A DNA stretch of 64,000 nucleotides from Cryptomeria japonica (GCF_030272615.1 NC_081415.1:376541392-376605391); one strand, 5' to 3'. Counted from the stretch's first letter, positions 1 to 12,492 are shown. Program-made: numbers and translations. The notes: generated by a model from the sequence alone, not told the origin.

Positions 1-2069
1 ATCTTCTTTTCTAGGAAGATATTGCTGAAATCTTTCAACTCTTCTACTAATAATGATTGAGCTAAGTGGATGATATGTGGTGTCTCTTGACTCCCAATAT
101 TTACTGGCTAAGTTGGTTCAATCAATATAGAAGACCTTTCCTGGAAATTACTTGGTAGTATATCAAGTATCTCACCTTCAAGTGCCTCAGAGAGGTTTTC
201 ACCCTTAGGTACATCCTTTATTTTTTATCTTTTTGATTCTAAAACCACCACAATGTGGTTTTCACCGTTAGATCTTTTATTTTTCTTATTTTGATTTTTT
301 GACTATGGTACTTGATATCTGTTTCAGTCATGTTCTCACTATGTTCACTGGTGGAAGAGTCCATTGGTTCAACTACATTAAGGTAGTAGGCTAATGTATA
401 GTCATTTGCAAAGATAGGTACATTCATAGGTTGGTTTTGGAGACTACAATCAATTAGTTCAAGATGTACCAAAGATAAAGTTTGGACAGGTTCAAGAGAG
501 TTCATGGTATTATCATCATAGCTTTAGACCGAAAAGTCGAGTTCTAAAAGACTACCTTGTGTAAATGTCTCAAGACCAGGAATATTTACAACATGATTAT
601 TGAAGTACATGTTAATATTTAGTTGACCAAATCCAATAGACCTACTCATAGCACCATTTTCTATGCCAAACTAGACTACATATCATGGTTTGACAGTAGC
701 AAGATTAGTAGACAGATTCCTGACATCTGTGACAGAGGAGTTACAGTTTGATGTTGAATAGGTATTATCATCAATAGGACTGTTATTGGAGTCACCGGAG
801 TCATAAGAGGAAGTTTTCAACTCTTCATCAAGTGATTGAGTGAATTTATGTATAGTGTCAATACCTACATCTTTGTTGCTACAAGTTCCTTTGTGATTTG
901 GTTCATTTATCACTTGTATCTGACATACCTATTGACATAACCTTGATGGTTCTATGAATTTTTATCTTCTACTCCATTCAACTTCTTCTAGACTAATGAC
1001 TGGTTTTGTTTCTGTAGCTTCCAATTCTTCTTGTGTAGTGCCATTTCTAATTTGTTCTATCCTATTAGAGGGAGACATAGTAGGTAAAGAATTTTCTTGT
1101 GTCTTTCTTCCTTTCAGTTTTCATTCATAGTTTGCTTATCTTTTTAATCTAATTTCTTCTATCTCTGTTTGTAGCTTTAAGCGTATCAATTCTTGAATTT
1201 CATATGTGATATCATTAGAGTCTTCTAGAGTTTTTGTACTAGATGTATCTGAGAGATGATCTGGACCCCATTCATACTCGTTTGAGTCAGTTTCTGAATC
1301 ATCTAGTTGTTGTCTACCAGTGTATGTGACTGGAATTTTTCAGTGGTGAAAACAATTCCTTGATTCTTTCTACATCTTCTCTCATATCCTCTGGGACTTC
1401 TACTCCTTGTAATGTTGTAGTTGATACCATTGGAACTTGATCATTGGTTTTTTCCTCTCTCTTGACTGCTATTTTTTTTTGTTCTTTTTCATACTCTTCT
1501 TGAGTTTGTTGAGTGTTTACTTTCTGTGATAGTGAAGGCAGTGTCTTTTTCTTCCACTTAGAATTAGAAACATATTTTGGTCTGATGTCTTTCATGGATT
1601 GTATCTCAGTCCATCTTTTTCATTTGCAAACTTTTTTTATAGATGAATGGGTTCAATAATACCTTCTTTATTTTTTCTGAGAGGACCAGTACCTGAATAT
1701 CCCATACATTGAATCATTTTATATCCTGGACCATACTGTGTCAGAGAAATCTCATAATGTCTTACTTCTTTGTTTTTCACTATCTTCTTTGAAAAGCCAT
1801 TTGAGAACAACATCCTCTTTTATTTCATCTACAAGGGAAGTAGAGGATTGTACAAAGAGACCGTCATATATGACATTTGGAGTGGAAGTCTATGGATTCA
1901 TAACCTCTAATGGTTTTCCTAATTGTCTAGGTGATGGAGGAAGAGAAATGAGTGAAAGTATTGGTTCTACCTTGTATCCGTCCATGCCAGTATCTGTGAT
2001 TCAATGTTTCTGAACTTTCAGTTGTAGAGGCTTCTCTATTATGAGGTACAAAGATATCAACACTCTCTA
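1..2069 (-). pseudogene. Acidic spacer between protease and RT, decayed
   Basis: No RT motif is visible. Three short minus-strand frames (1595-1314, 913-683, 505-239) are rich in S, T, E, D and K and have no recognisable fold. The first includes E-D-M-R-E-D-V-E-R-I-K-E-L-F. Their position after protease and their composition fit the linker that Tat-like elements carry before RT. They are probably one former frame now broken. I see no other gene here. Confidence 0.5.
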
Positions 2070-2849
2070 TCAATGCATTGCATGGGGATTTGTATCAGCA
2101 GGAATAGTGACTTCAACCCCATTATAAAGAAATTTTAAGCACTGGTGATATATAGACGGAACTGCCTTCATTCCATGAATCCATGGCCTACCCAGTAAGA
2201 TGTTGTATGACAGAGGAAGATCGAGCACCTAGAAAATAACATCCCTTTCTACAGGTCCTACTCTGATTGGTAATAGTACCAAACCTTTAGAGGCTCTTTC
2301 TTCTTCATCATAAGCTTTGATTGTTATTTTCTTGGCTGGATCAATGACATTTTCATAAAAGCCCAGTTGTGTAAGACGATTATAGGTACAAATATTCAAC
2401 CCAATGCCTCCATCTATCAAAACACATTTAACTCGGTGTTTATGGATAAGAGCTTCAATGTGAAATGGTTGGTTATGTGGGTGATTCAACAAGTTGTCAT
2501 CTTCTTCAGAGAAAGTAAGATAATGAGGCGAAGTCAGGTGACCCACCATAGATTGAACCCGATCGATATCTAAATATTTTGGGACATAAGTTGTGAGCAA
2601 CACTTTGTCTAGGATCTCTTTGTGAGCAGAAGAGATTTTGAGCAATTCAAAGATGGAGATTTGAGCATTTGTTCTTTTCAGTTGTTCGACAATGCTATAT
2701 CTAGAGGATGATGATGAAGTTAGTTGTTTAAATTTAGCAAATGTTGTATCTGTTTGTTTGTTTGACAAGGTTGGTAAGTTTGACATTGTTTTATTAGGAT
2801 TCAAAGAACTAGCTCCTTGGAGAGTGACTTTCTTTTGAGCGCGGGTCAC
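2070..2849 (-). pseudogene. Aspartic protease region of the left Tat-like element
   Basis: The frame runs 260 codons from 2849 to a TGA at 2070, with one internal TAG at 2229-2231 that looks like a CAG to TAG change. The protease would cut the gag-pol polyprotein. The active-site block reads V-L-I-D-G-G-I-G-L-N-I-C, so D-G-G replaces the usual D-T/S-G; this variant is common in Tat-type elements. After the internal stop the frame continues with [16 protein letters not shown], the conserved second half of Tat proteases. The downstream RT is outside the window. Confidence 0.85.
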
Positions 2850-2861
2850 AGCATTTGCATT

Positions 2862-4633
2862 TCATGATTCGTTTTGTTTATCTTTGATTATAATCACAAT
2901 GCAATATTCAGGTTGGGAAGACTCAATCATGTTGATCACATTGTCATTGTTGGCATAAGTGTAATTAACTTTGGCACCTCCTTTTGACTTTGAGGAATCA
3001 CCTTGTTCATAAATAGGTAAGGGATCTTTGAAAGCTTTGTGATCAGGATTAGTTGTGTGATTTCCAACAACAATTTTTCCAGCATCAATGAGATCTTGAA
3101 TCTCATGTTTAAGCTTCATGCAATTTTTTGTATTATGACCTTTGGTTCGATGGTAGTCGCAGTATTCATTTTCTCTCCACCATTTTGGTTTAACTTCTAG
3201 ATAATATGGCCTAGAATTGTCTAGTAAGGTTATCAAATCGTTTGCCAATAAAGTTTTGAAAGTGTATTCATATGATTCCTCCAGAGGAGTGAAGTCGCAT
3301 TTAGGTTTTGAAAGCCAAGGTTTCTCTTTAAACCATTCTTTTACTTTCTTTGGAGGATTTTTGTTGCGGTTTTAGCTGCTTTGAGTGCTTGCATGTCACT
3401 GGCCAAGTTAAATATCGTGGATTTTCATTTTGCTTTAATAGTGTCTACCACTCCATCATTAACAACATTTTTGTTGTTGTCTTTGCCATATTTCCAATAT
3501 TTGTTCTTTTCTTTGGATCTAGAAGCTTGTTCTGTTTCTTTCCAAAGTGAGATATCTCCTTTCTTTATAAGCACATCTTCCATCTTGAGGGCATTATCTA
3601 CCATTTTGTTGAATGAATGGTGCACTTGCATTTGGATACTGTATTTCAATTTAGGGATTAAGTTGTTGATGAAGATATCCATCTTCTCAAAATCTGGAAT
3701 AGGCCATGAATATCCAGAGAACAACTTTCTCCATCATTGGAGAAAAGTGAGAAAGGGCTCTCTTGTTTTCTATTTGGTATTGCAAAGCTCTATCATAGTG
3801 ACTGGGTGACAAATGTTATAGGAGTATTGTTGTAGAAATAGTTGGATTAATTCTTCAAAAGTTTTTATTCCCATAGGTAGGCTTGAGAACCATTCCAGAG
3901 CTTTCCCCCCTAAACTTCTCAGGAAAAGGCGCATGAGATATGTTTGGTTGTGCATGAACTCCATACATAAAGCACAAAATTCTCTGATATGGTCTTGGGG
4001 ATCTGAGTTACCATCATATTTGTCAAATTTTGGGATCTCCACTCATGAAGAAAATGGAGGCATGTAAATGTTTTTGTCAAATGGAACTGAGCATATTGTG
4101 TCCAGAGAATATTGCTTTGGTGATTTATCCTTGTTTTTCAATTCTATCATCTCAGTTCATAACACTTGTAATTGTTTGTTTACCATTGTTGATGGTGTCT
4201 CTTCCTCTTTAGTGATGAGGCCCTTAACATTATAACTAGTAGGAATTTTAGCTCCTTTCTTTGCCAATTCTAGAAAATAGTCTTCTTTTTCTCTAGCCAT
4301 GATAACCTTCATCATTTTTTGGAAATCTTTATCTTTTTGACATTTCTGTATATCAATTTTTGGTGGTTCAGAGGATTCTGATTCACTTGATGAGGAATCA
4401 TTGTTGGTATCATGGATACTGACATCGTCATAAGTTTTGTGTTTAGTAGCTTGTCTTTCTTTTTTTGTTCCAAATATGGTGGGAGACAAGGGTTGATCAT
4501 AAATTGGGACATCTAATGATGAAGGCTTATCAGTGAGAGGATCCTTTATGTAAAATCGATCATTTTTATATGAAAAGGATTGTCCTTTGCCCTCGATAAC
4601 CTTCTTACAAGAACTTATGGTTTGAAAAGGCAT
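2862..4633 (-). pseudogene. gag: gag of the left Tat-like element, broken
   Basis: Three gag segments occur in order on the minus strand, separated by shifts. 4633-4157 is the N-terminal part: an S/D/E-rich stretch followed by a lysine-rich helical stretch. 4042-3425 is the retrotransposon gag core, with K-F-D-K-Y-D-G-N-S-D-P near the start and A-L-E-W-F-S-S-L-P in the middle; this core normally assembles the particle. 3248-2862 has the tail, with a C-D-Y-H-x-x-K-G-H-x-T-x-x-C block that resembles the zinc-knuckle-like motif of Tat gags. The start at 4633 is the first Met after the leader. Frameshifts near 3750 and 3350 break it, so no full product is possible. Confidence 0.85.
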
Positions 4634-5108
4634 TTTTATTGACTGATGTGACCTAAAGTTGTTTGTGATGCAGAAGTCAAGATCAAATTTAAAGCTAGTT
4701 GTTCGTTTAACTTATCGATTGAGAGAAGCAACTAAGATTTAGTTTGGTTTCAGGAAATATCTATCATGTGTATGACATTTATCTAAGTTACCTAGTTTAA
4801 TTTAAGAGAAGTGACTAAGACTCAGTCTAGTTTCAAGAACGATCTATCCTATGTAAGACGTTATCTAAGTGACTTAAGTTTGATAAATGGTTGATTGAAC
4901 TAGCTGAAAGATGATCAACAAAATCGTGCAACACTACAGAAGAAGTGCATTCTTTAGATTTGTTTATGCTTAGAATGATGATAACTAGTTTTATGCTCAC
5001 TGTAGATTGTTTTAGGCAAGTTTGATTGTTCTGGACTGACAAAATCAGAGATTCATAAAATAGGTTTTACAGGACTAGACAACAGTTTAATAGCTTTAGG
5101 CTGATATT

Positions 5109-5405
5109 AGTAGTATTTCGTACGAGTTGTTGTCTAGGCTCATACGACAAATGGGTATGCCTCAGACGACAAACTGATGAATGCAATGGTGTTTCATATG
5201 ACACAGAATCAGAGACTAGACGATAATTCTCTAAGTAGGATGATAGTTTATTAGGTTTTGTACGACAGAGAACTGAGGCTCGGACGACAAACTATTAGAC
5301 CTGATGAAATTTTGTATGATAGAAGGTATGTAGCAAGATGATAAATCAGAAGACTCATATGACAGTTTACTAAACAAAGACAAAATTTCTGACAAATCGA
5401 GTTTT
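5109..5405. repeat. Dispersed ACGACA (TGTCGT) motif cluster
   Basis: Exact or one-off copies of TACGACA, GACGACA or ACGATA recur every 20-50 bases: CATACGACAA, CAGACGACAA, TAGACGATAA, GTACGACAG, CGGACGACAA and decayed forms such as ATATGACA. A second, smaller group lies at 6578-6690 (TACGACAA, CACGATAA, TACGATAA). Several decayed copies look like CG to TG or CA changes. Function unknown; it may be a structured RNA or protein-binding element of the leader. Confidence 0.5.
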
Positions 5406-5414
5406 TAATGACTA

Positions 5415-5578
5415 ACGACAACCAGTTTTGAGATGGACTGAGGTTTTGGACAGCTGAGATAGACTAGTTTGTGACATGGACAGATTTTTGACTAAGATAG
5501 AATAGTTTTTGACATGGACTGAGTTTTCACTAGGATAGACTAATTTTGACATGGACAAAGTTTTGACTACTGAGTTGT
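5415..5578. repeat. Four degenerate copies of a ~40-bp tandem repeat
   Basis: Successive units share GATAGACTAGTTT, TGACATGGACTGA and GTTTTGACTA blocks. They start near 5415, 5457, 5497 and 5534, and the last unit runs to about 5578. The units differ at several positions. The array lies in the leader of the left Tat-like element. Confidence 0.75.
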
Positions 5579-6761
5579 TTATTGTTTTCTCCAATTTCGG
5601 TATTTCAATTTCAGTTTCAGGGATGAAAACACAGTAAACACACAATATGTATAACGAATCCAATCACAGCATGCTAACCCTATTAAAATTGGTGAGAGAA
5701 GAAAACCTTTGCTTACAGACTCAGGTACACACCCAATAGCTAATACGGCCACTGAGTCTCATGCAATGAATATTCAACGTTGTATTAGCGGACTCCCAAC
5801 ACTAATGGGGGCACAAAATGACAAGTATCTTGGGAGAGTTACTATCCCTCTTGCACAAAGATTATCCCCCCTTTCAGAAGTGAACCAAGTAGCTTCTAAT
5901 CTTAATTGGAACTAGTAAGGGATCCGTTTGGTGCATCGGGGTATAAACTCAATTAAGAGGTCTCCCACCCTTGAAAACCAAGGTTTAATATACCCAAAGG
6001 TACAGAGGAGAGCTATTCCTGAGCATTGTTGTTGACTTGATTTTAATCAAATCACATTTATTTTATAGTGGGTTGGAGTACTTGACATTTAGCCATTCCC
6101 ACTTAGATCGTTCTCCTCTCACCGGCCATAATGGCTTTGAATTATTAGCTCCTCGGGAGGGTAGGCCCACTAAAGATATACAAATCTCAAACTAAAAAAA
6201 AATGCCTCAAGGGTCTGGATTTCTGATTGTCTATGCAGACAAGAGCGTACTCTCATACCTCTCAGAATTTTCTTAAAACATGAAAGATAGATTTGTTCAT
6301 TAACCAGATAGCAAGTTAGGTGCGTAAAAATTGAATTTAATGAATACACAATGTTTACTCGAATCTCCTCAGGCAACCTGCAAAGAGAAAGAATCAGTAG
6401 TCATATTGTCTTTGTTTGACAAGCATATTCCTTGACAAGTGTTCTGCAAAAATTGATTAGGCTGTGAAAATTTCTCAAACATATGAACAACAAGCCAGGG
6501 TCAGCGTTAGTATGATGAAACTTGACTGAGAAAACCCAAAGAAAGAAATATGCTTTTTAACCCAGAAACACAGAGTATTATACGACAATTCTCACCGAAT
6601 CATATGATAATTCATATAATATCGCACGATAATTGCAGTTTCTCATCTGGCACTGTGGGAAAACTCATACGATAATTCACAAAAATTTTACAGACGAAAA
6701 CCCGAAAAAAAAAAAAAAAAAAAAGTTAGTCTTTAAGGTCGAAAGATGTAGTCTTTTGCCC

Positions 6762-6779
6762 CATGGTGGGCACCAAAAA
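6762..6779 (-). other. Primer-binding site region
   Basis: On the minus strand TTTTTGGTGCCCACCATGG directly follows the LTR end. Similar TTGGTGCCCACC-type sequences sit at this place in many plant Ty3 elements. I do not assign the priming tRNA. Confidence 0.55.
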
Positions 6780-7956
6780 TGTGTGTGTGAAAAAGTGGAA
6801 TAAGTCTGTAAGCTGCAAGACACACACTTCAATTAAGTCATTACATGTATGGTTCGACAGATATAAGCATGAATATGAAAACCATAACAAATCGACTAAT
6901 TGCCTTCTAAAAGATGCGAGTGTAAGTTGCTCTCAGATTTGTATAAGCAATACCAGTGACTAGACTACACCAAGATGAAGGATTTAATCTATATGAGTAT
7001 GAGATTAAGCTAAATGGATGCAATATTATGCTAGATGGATGAATAGTAAGCTATATGAATTCAAGCAATCATGAAAATATGCAAAAAGAAACTAAACTAA
7101 GATGCAATAATCTCAAAAAGCAAGCACGAATTCTTCAATGACTCTAGAGCAAAAATTGCATAATAACAATAAATCTCTAGGGTGTTTTGAATGAGAGATG
7201 AAGGTTGAATTTATAGAGAATCACGAGAGAGATCAAGAAAAAGCACACTTTAGGATAATTGAAATAATTGAGAAATCAAATTCAGTTAACCTTGAGATAG
7301 ATTCCAATTATAGTTTAATTGAAATGCATTTAGATTTTAAGTTTGAGTTTGCATTATAGATATAATTTAGTTAATTCCATGCACATGAGATAAAAATAGG
7401 TAATTATTTGATTTATTCAATAAAAGAGTCTTTTCAATGCAACTGAACTTCTTTTCTCAAAAGCTTTGAGTTCCAATTTTAGAGAATGATTAATAATTCA
7501 ATTAATTGCTTTTCTGATTTCAAGTTCTCAAATTAGAAGAAAGAAATAATATCTCAAGTTTGATTTCTCTTTCAATTCAATTCTTTATTTTATTTTCAAT
7601 TTAACTCTTACTTTATGATTAATTCCTCTTTTGTAGTAAATTAATTCCTTTTTTATGATTAAATGGCAAATTTATTAATTAATCAAATATGCTAGGATAT
7701 TTAATAAATTAAATATGCTAGGATATTTAATAAATTAAATAGGATAATAGACCCATATGATTTTCTTGGAATGATTTAATTAATTAAATAAATATTTAAT
7801 TAATATAGAATAATTCACTTGCCATGTGACATTTGATGATTGAAGAATTAATTAATTGTGTGCTCAAAGTTGATTTAATTGCCTTTGCTTAGGACCTTGG
7901 TGATGTTGTTGAAATTAGGGGCCCATGGTTTAGGTGACCAATTTTAGGGTATTACA
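6780..7956 (-). repeat. 5' LTR of the left Tat-like element
   Basis: On the minus strand the LTR opens with TGTAATACCCTAAAATTGG at 7956 and closes with CACACACA at 6780, directly before the primer-binding region. TGTAATACCC is a common plant Ty3/gypsy LTR start. Length is 1177 bp. It is A+T rich, with several TTAATTAA-type stretches (7500-7860) and no long frame. The partner LTR is outside the window, so the ends rest on TG..CA and the adjacent primer site alone. Confidence 0.7.
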
Positions 7957-8050
7957 TTACTTTCTCATGAAAAACACGTTTTTAGTTTGTTTTTTCTTCA
8001 TTTTCTCTCCTAAACCGCGAATTGGGTGCTAGATTTCTCCTCCAGACACT

Positions 8051-10639
8051 ATGTATCAAGGTTAGTTTATGTTAATTTTTGTCTCTCTTTCCCATTTGTT
8101 CAATTTGTTTTACATTTTAAATTTAATTTCATTAATTTTGATTGAGTATTTTCATTTTTTGTTTCAAAAACTAGATTCTTCTAATCCACAACAAGAATAA
8201 CCAAATGCACCTCCTAAAAACCCACAAGATACACCCCCAATTCCTCCTTTTGACCACACACCTGAAACATAGGAGCAATTAATTAATTAGCTAGGACAAA
8301 ATACATCTAAAATCAATAGACTGATTGTTAAATTGAAAACATCTGAACTTGAGAATCATCAATCCCTCACCACTAGCCTAGAAACATTAGCTAGTGGTGC
8401 CATAGTTGTTTCCACATAAATTACCAAATGGGGAAACTTTAGGGATAGGTGTCGTCAATTCTATATCGATGGGCTATCATACGAGGAAGTAAAAAACAAA
8501 AATATTAGTAAACAGAAATATATGCCCTTTTCATTGATCCCAAAACTGGTCAGTCGTTACCTCTTAATGCAAAGAGGTTTGCCATACATTGGTGTAGCAA
8601 TGTGCAGATGAAGAATATTTTTTGGCAGAGGTGGTGGATCATCTTTGATGATCCACCTTGTAATAATTATGAGGTGCCATTGTATTTTTTGAGAAAAGTA
8701 TACTCTGAGTTTGTGCTCAATGTGCGACCAAACTATTTTGACATGAGAGAGTTCCATGGTAGAGGTGGTGGCTCTACCCAAGATAGACTTGGAGCTCGTA
8801 GGCGATTACCCATGGAGAGTCATTGCCCCCTAGCATCCAAACCCAAGGTGCATCGATTTGTCCCAGTAGAGCTAAAAGAGTCGATGGAGCTATAGACTCT
8901 TCAGCTGGCCACAACATTGGCTAGTGTCATCATCCAACATGGGACGTCATTAGCACACCCTATTGTATTGGATGATGAGCCATTTGTTGCTCCAGGTGGC
9001 AACACAAAGCCCATCCAACATATGTGTGTTAGTTGCTCGAGGATAGATGATGCACTCGGTGTAGATGGATCCACATCTCATCCGCACATGATTTGCGAGA
9101 GTAGATGTCAGGCCCGCATGACCGAGGATTTTGCATTGACAGATGAGTTGATGGACATGGTGTTTGTCCATCAGCGACAGACACATGTGTGTTGATTTGA
9201 ATTCATAGAATTTTATTTATCAGTCACTTTAAATTTGTAATTACATAAATGAATTTTCATTTATACATCGATTTAAATTGAGACAAATAATATGCATTTC
9301 AGGATGCAGCAACGGTATCCCATACTCCTCCCCTAGTTACTACAGGTTGCAACTTTGATGCCTGAGGTAAAAATTTTGTAACATTTTAAAATAGAATAGT
9401 ACACTTTGAATTCAAAAAAAAACAAGATATACTAACTATCTTTAATGCTTGGTCCAATTTTTGGTTTGTAGGTGTTGACAGGGGACCAAATATCCCAGAT
9501 TGATGACATCACGCTCTAAATGATCGATTTTGGCCTACAAGGCTATACGGTATCATATTTTGTACAACCCTTTTTATGTATTGTTTTGATGGAATATGCA
9601 AGTCACTTCATTTTAGATTTTTAAAATTATGTTTAATATATTATCTGTACTAATATCTCATGTTAATTTTGTTTTTTAAGGGTGCCCCCTTTGCATCTAG
9701 GGCTCGTCCTAAGAAAAAGAATTCCTTGAAGATGCCAAAACGTGGGAAGAAGGTAATTGAAAACATTTTTAGTTGTACACTTGTTTGAAAATTTTGAAAT
9801 CAAGTATTAGTTGGGGTTTGTAGATTGATTAGTTTTTTTTGTCTATTTTACAATTACATCAGCCATTGAGCTATGTGGATTTGTTGAATGCACCTGATTC
9901 GCCCGTGGATCAAGAGAGGGCGGAGGTATGTATCCCTACTTTATTTTCTTGATTTCATGATTATATGCATGCATACATGTAAACTTGTGATATATTATAA
10001 TATTATAATTTTTTCATACAGGAAATATCCATACCTATTTCATCAATGGTGAACCCTCCTCCGTGCACTAGAGAAGTATCTCAGGATCCGGTACACTTTT
10101 GTTTGATATATTACATTAATTGTTTTTAACCTACAATATTTATCATCATATTAATTGAATTTAATCTTTGAACATTTTTTGTATAGGTAATAGCGATAGT
10201 TTCTCCATCGATGGTGAGCCATCCTCAGTCCATTGGAGAAGCATCTCAGGCACAGGAACATCATTGTTCTCTATATTATATCTTTTAAGTGTTTTTGATA
10301 TATTAATGTTATTACATTGTATTCATTGTACATTCAATCTACAATAGACGCCTTCGCAGTACGGTCATAACGTGGATCCATTTAAGTATGTCTTCAAGAA
10401 AACTCCTAAGAGTGACAAGGAGAGGAGAGCAAATACATTAGCTCCTAGATCAGCCGATGAGGTAATCTACATTTCAATTCCAAATGAATTATAGTTAAAT
10501 GCATAGTTATGTTGTTAATTGTGAACTATTTTCTACAAAAGAATTCTAACTTGGCTTTTGAATTGTGGTTTTGCAGCCATCTACAGAGCCGCGTACTGCA
10601 TTGAAGAGGCTTGATTTTGATGATCTACCACAAGTTTAG
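8051..10639 (+). pseudogene. Multi-exon gene of unknown function, decayed
   Basis: A plus-strand gene can be traced by splice sites. Exon 1 is 8051-8060 (ATG TAT CAA G); exon 2 starts at 8175 and holds the bulk of the coding DNA to about 9195. Small exons follow at about 9303-9366, 9472-9549, 9681-9752, 9863-9925, 10022-10090, 10187-10255, 10348-10461 and 10577-10639, ending in TAG. Most have clean AG and GT borders and stay in phase. Exon 2 contains several stops and a shift near 8515; its readable part has I-H-W-C-S-N-V and F-W-Q-R-W-W blocks. The exon at 9681 is basic (R-P-K-K-K then K-R-G-K-K), resembling a nuclear signal. The exons at 10022 and 10187 look like duplicates (both S-S/P-S-M-V then R/G-E-x-S-Q). 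An AATAAA follows at 10808. I do not recognise the family. It faces the transposase gene on the other strand and may be its partner in one DNA transposon. Confidence 0.5.
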
Positions 10640-11144
10640 GATCATATAGTGTTAGTTTTGGTCATAGAATGACCAATACATGTAGATATATTCTACATTT
10701 TTATTGTATATCGATTTGGACATGGCATATGCCACATTTTTGTAATACTTGTATTGACTTGGCAGACATGCCTTTTTTATATATATATAAATGTCAATAT
10801 TCGATCCAATAAATGTGTACTGGGTTCATTATTTTATATTCATTTTGTTTTATGGTTGTCCTTTTATAAATTTAATTGAACATTTGCCTATGTAATCAAC
10901 AATATGAATATAAACAACAAAAATATATGATATAAAACATTGCAATCATGGAATATGAGTTGATAAAATTTATAAAATGTTGAATTAACCCTCCAAAAAT
11001 CCTTGTATTTAGTTCATTATTGTGTATTCATTGTATTTGGTGGCTGCCCTTTTATAAATTTAAATGAATATTTGCATATGTAATCAACAATATGAATATA
11101 AACAACAATATGTGTTTGGTGCGAGAGCACCCTCACACTCACAA
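10640..11144. other. Non-coding 3' flank with a ~200-bp-offset duplication
   Basis: No gene is visible. A segment of about 110 bp beginning near 10815 recurs near 11010. Both copies contain CCTTTTATAAATTTAA and TAATCAACAATATGAATATA, offset by 198 bp. Confidence 0.65.
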
Positions 11145-11996
11145 TGGTCAAATTTTGTTCATCATGTGCACAAATCAACATCGTGAGCATGTCTGGGTGG
11201 GTAGTTTTACGCTAGGCATGCCCCTGTCATGCATCCCAAAGTGTCAGAACATTGAGAGTCATACCATATCGGTGCGATCTCTCAAGTGCCCTGAGTCCAA
11301 AAAATTATCAACATTTGACAAACGGTTTCTTCAAATCCAAGACACATATGGTCAATCCATTTAAACCTATGGGGTCGCATGAGGCTCCTCTACAATGGCC
11401 TCTCTTGGTTTTTGACGACTCGGAGCCATTTTCAATTGGTAGCATTTTTTTGCCTGCTGCAAAAATCGTCAGTTGCATGCAATGCAAAGTTGCAGGATTG
11501 CCTAGAATTGATTCGGTTCATCGTGTGCACAAACCGACATCATAAGCACTTCCAGGTGGGAAGGTTTATGCTAAGCATGCCCCTATCATGCATCCCAAAG
11601 CACCAAAATGTCGAGAGTCATACCATATCGGGGCGATCTCTCAAGTAACCTGAGTCCAAAAAATTGTCAAAATTTGACGGATTATTTCTTCAAATACAGG
11701 ACACATATGGTCGATCCATTTGAACCTATGGGGTTGAGTGAGGCTCCTCTACAATGGTCTATCTTGGTTTTTGATGAATCGAAGCCAATTTCAATTGGTA
11801 GCATTTTTTTGCCTGCTGCAAAAACCGTCAGTTGCATGCAATGCAAAGTTGTTGGATTGGCTAGAATTGCTTCAGCTCGTCGTGTGCACAAACCGACGTC
11901 ACGAGAACGTTCGGGTGGGAAGTTTTATGCTAGGCATGCCCATGTCATGCATCCCAAAGCATCGAAACGTCAAGAACCATACCATATCGGGGCGAT
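11145..11996. repeat. 359-bp tandem repeat, 2.4 copies
   Basis: The landmark TCATGCATCCCAAAG following GCATGCCC occurs with exactly 359-bp spacing (anchors 11221, 11580, 11939). Copies one and two are complete and the third stops soon after CATACCATATCGGGGCGAT near 11996. Copies differ by scattered substitutions. The repeat is richer in G+C than its surroundings and low in stops, so it generates misleading frames on both strands (for example 11252-11545 and 11608-12036). It looks like a small satellite inside or next to the DNA transposon. Confidence 0.9.
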
Positions 11997-12254
11997 GTGC
12001 AAGTTGCTTGACAACTTTTTTGACAATTTTTTTTGACAATAATGACAATTTTTGCTCAAATTGTATCTAGTCTCAATCTATGACCCCTCTAACCCAATAA
12101 TGAATTAAATAATTCTCCATGATTATACAAGAATCAATAATTCTCATGATTGACCTTATCACATCACATGTACTCAAAACATAGTCAAAAAATATTGACA
12201 CACAAAATAGTCACAAAATATTGTCACATATTATTTAAAAATTTGCCTCTAAAT

Positions 12255-12492
12255 ATGGTCAAATCAGCTCTTGGCTATTTGATTATACAAAAAAATGTCT
12301 TACAAATCATCTCATGGGATTTTATACAAAATTTGGCATTACAATATGTGTGATTCAGCTCATCGCCATTTTAATATACAAAATTTGGCATATACATATG
12401 TACAAATCAGCTCATTACCATTTAAATATACAAAATTATGCCCCTAAACATGTAAAAATCAGCTCATGGGCATTTATATATACAAAAACTGA
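12255..12492. repeat. Five copies of a ~50-bp degenerate tandem repeat
   Basis: Units begin at about 12260, 12303, 12352, 12403 and 12456. Each has AAATCAGCTCATGGGCATTT followed by AATATACAAAATTTGGC, or a close variant. The array ends about 65 bp from the transposase stop on the opposite strand, so it may be part of the transposon's 3' untranslated or subterminal region. Confidence 0.8.

Larger units (their letters stand above)
4634..6761 (-). other. Long untranslated leader between LTR and gag
   Basis: About 2.1 kb separates the primer site from the gag start with no credible coding frame on either strand. It contains an A-tract (6706-6724), a scattered ACGACA/TGTCGT motif and a 40-bp degenerate tandem repeat, annotated separately. 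The middle part (5700-6180) is less A+T rich and free of repeats; I cannot assign it a role. Confidence 0.55.
1..7956 (-). mobile_element. Ty3/gypsy Tat-like LTR retrotransposon, 5' part only
   Basis: Read on the minus strand the order is LTR (7956-6780), primer-binding region, a leader of about 2.1 kb, gag (from 4633) and aspartic protease (2849-2070), followed by an acidic spacer that runs off the left edge. Reverse transcriptase and integrase are therefore not visible. The gag core has the K-F-D-x-Y-D-G motif and the protease tail has the [13 protein letters not shown] motif, both familiar from plant Tat/Ogre/Athila-type Ty3 elements. All frames contain stops or shifts, so this copy is dead. 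The clade assignment rests on gag and protease only. Confidence 0.85.

Noticed and set aside
11092..12070. Several overlapping plus-strand frames of 90-140 codons
   Set aside because: They follow the 359-bp tandem repeat in different frames and show no protein family; the repeat explains them.
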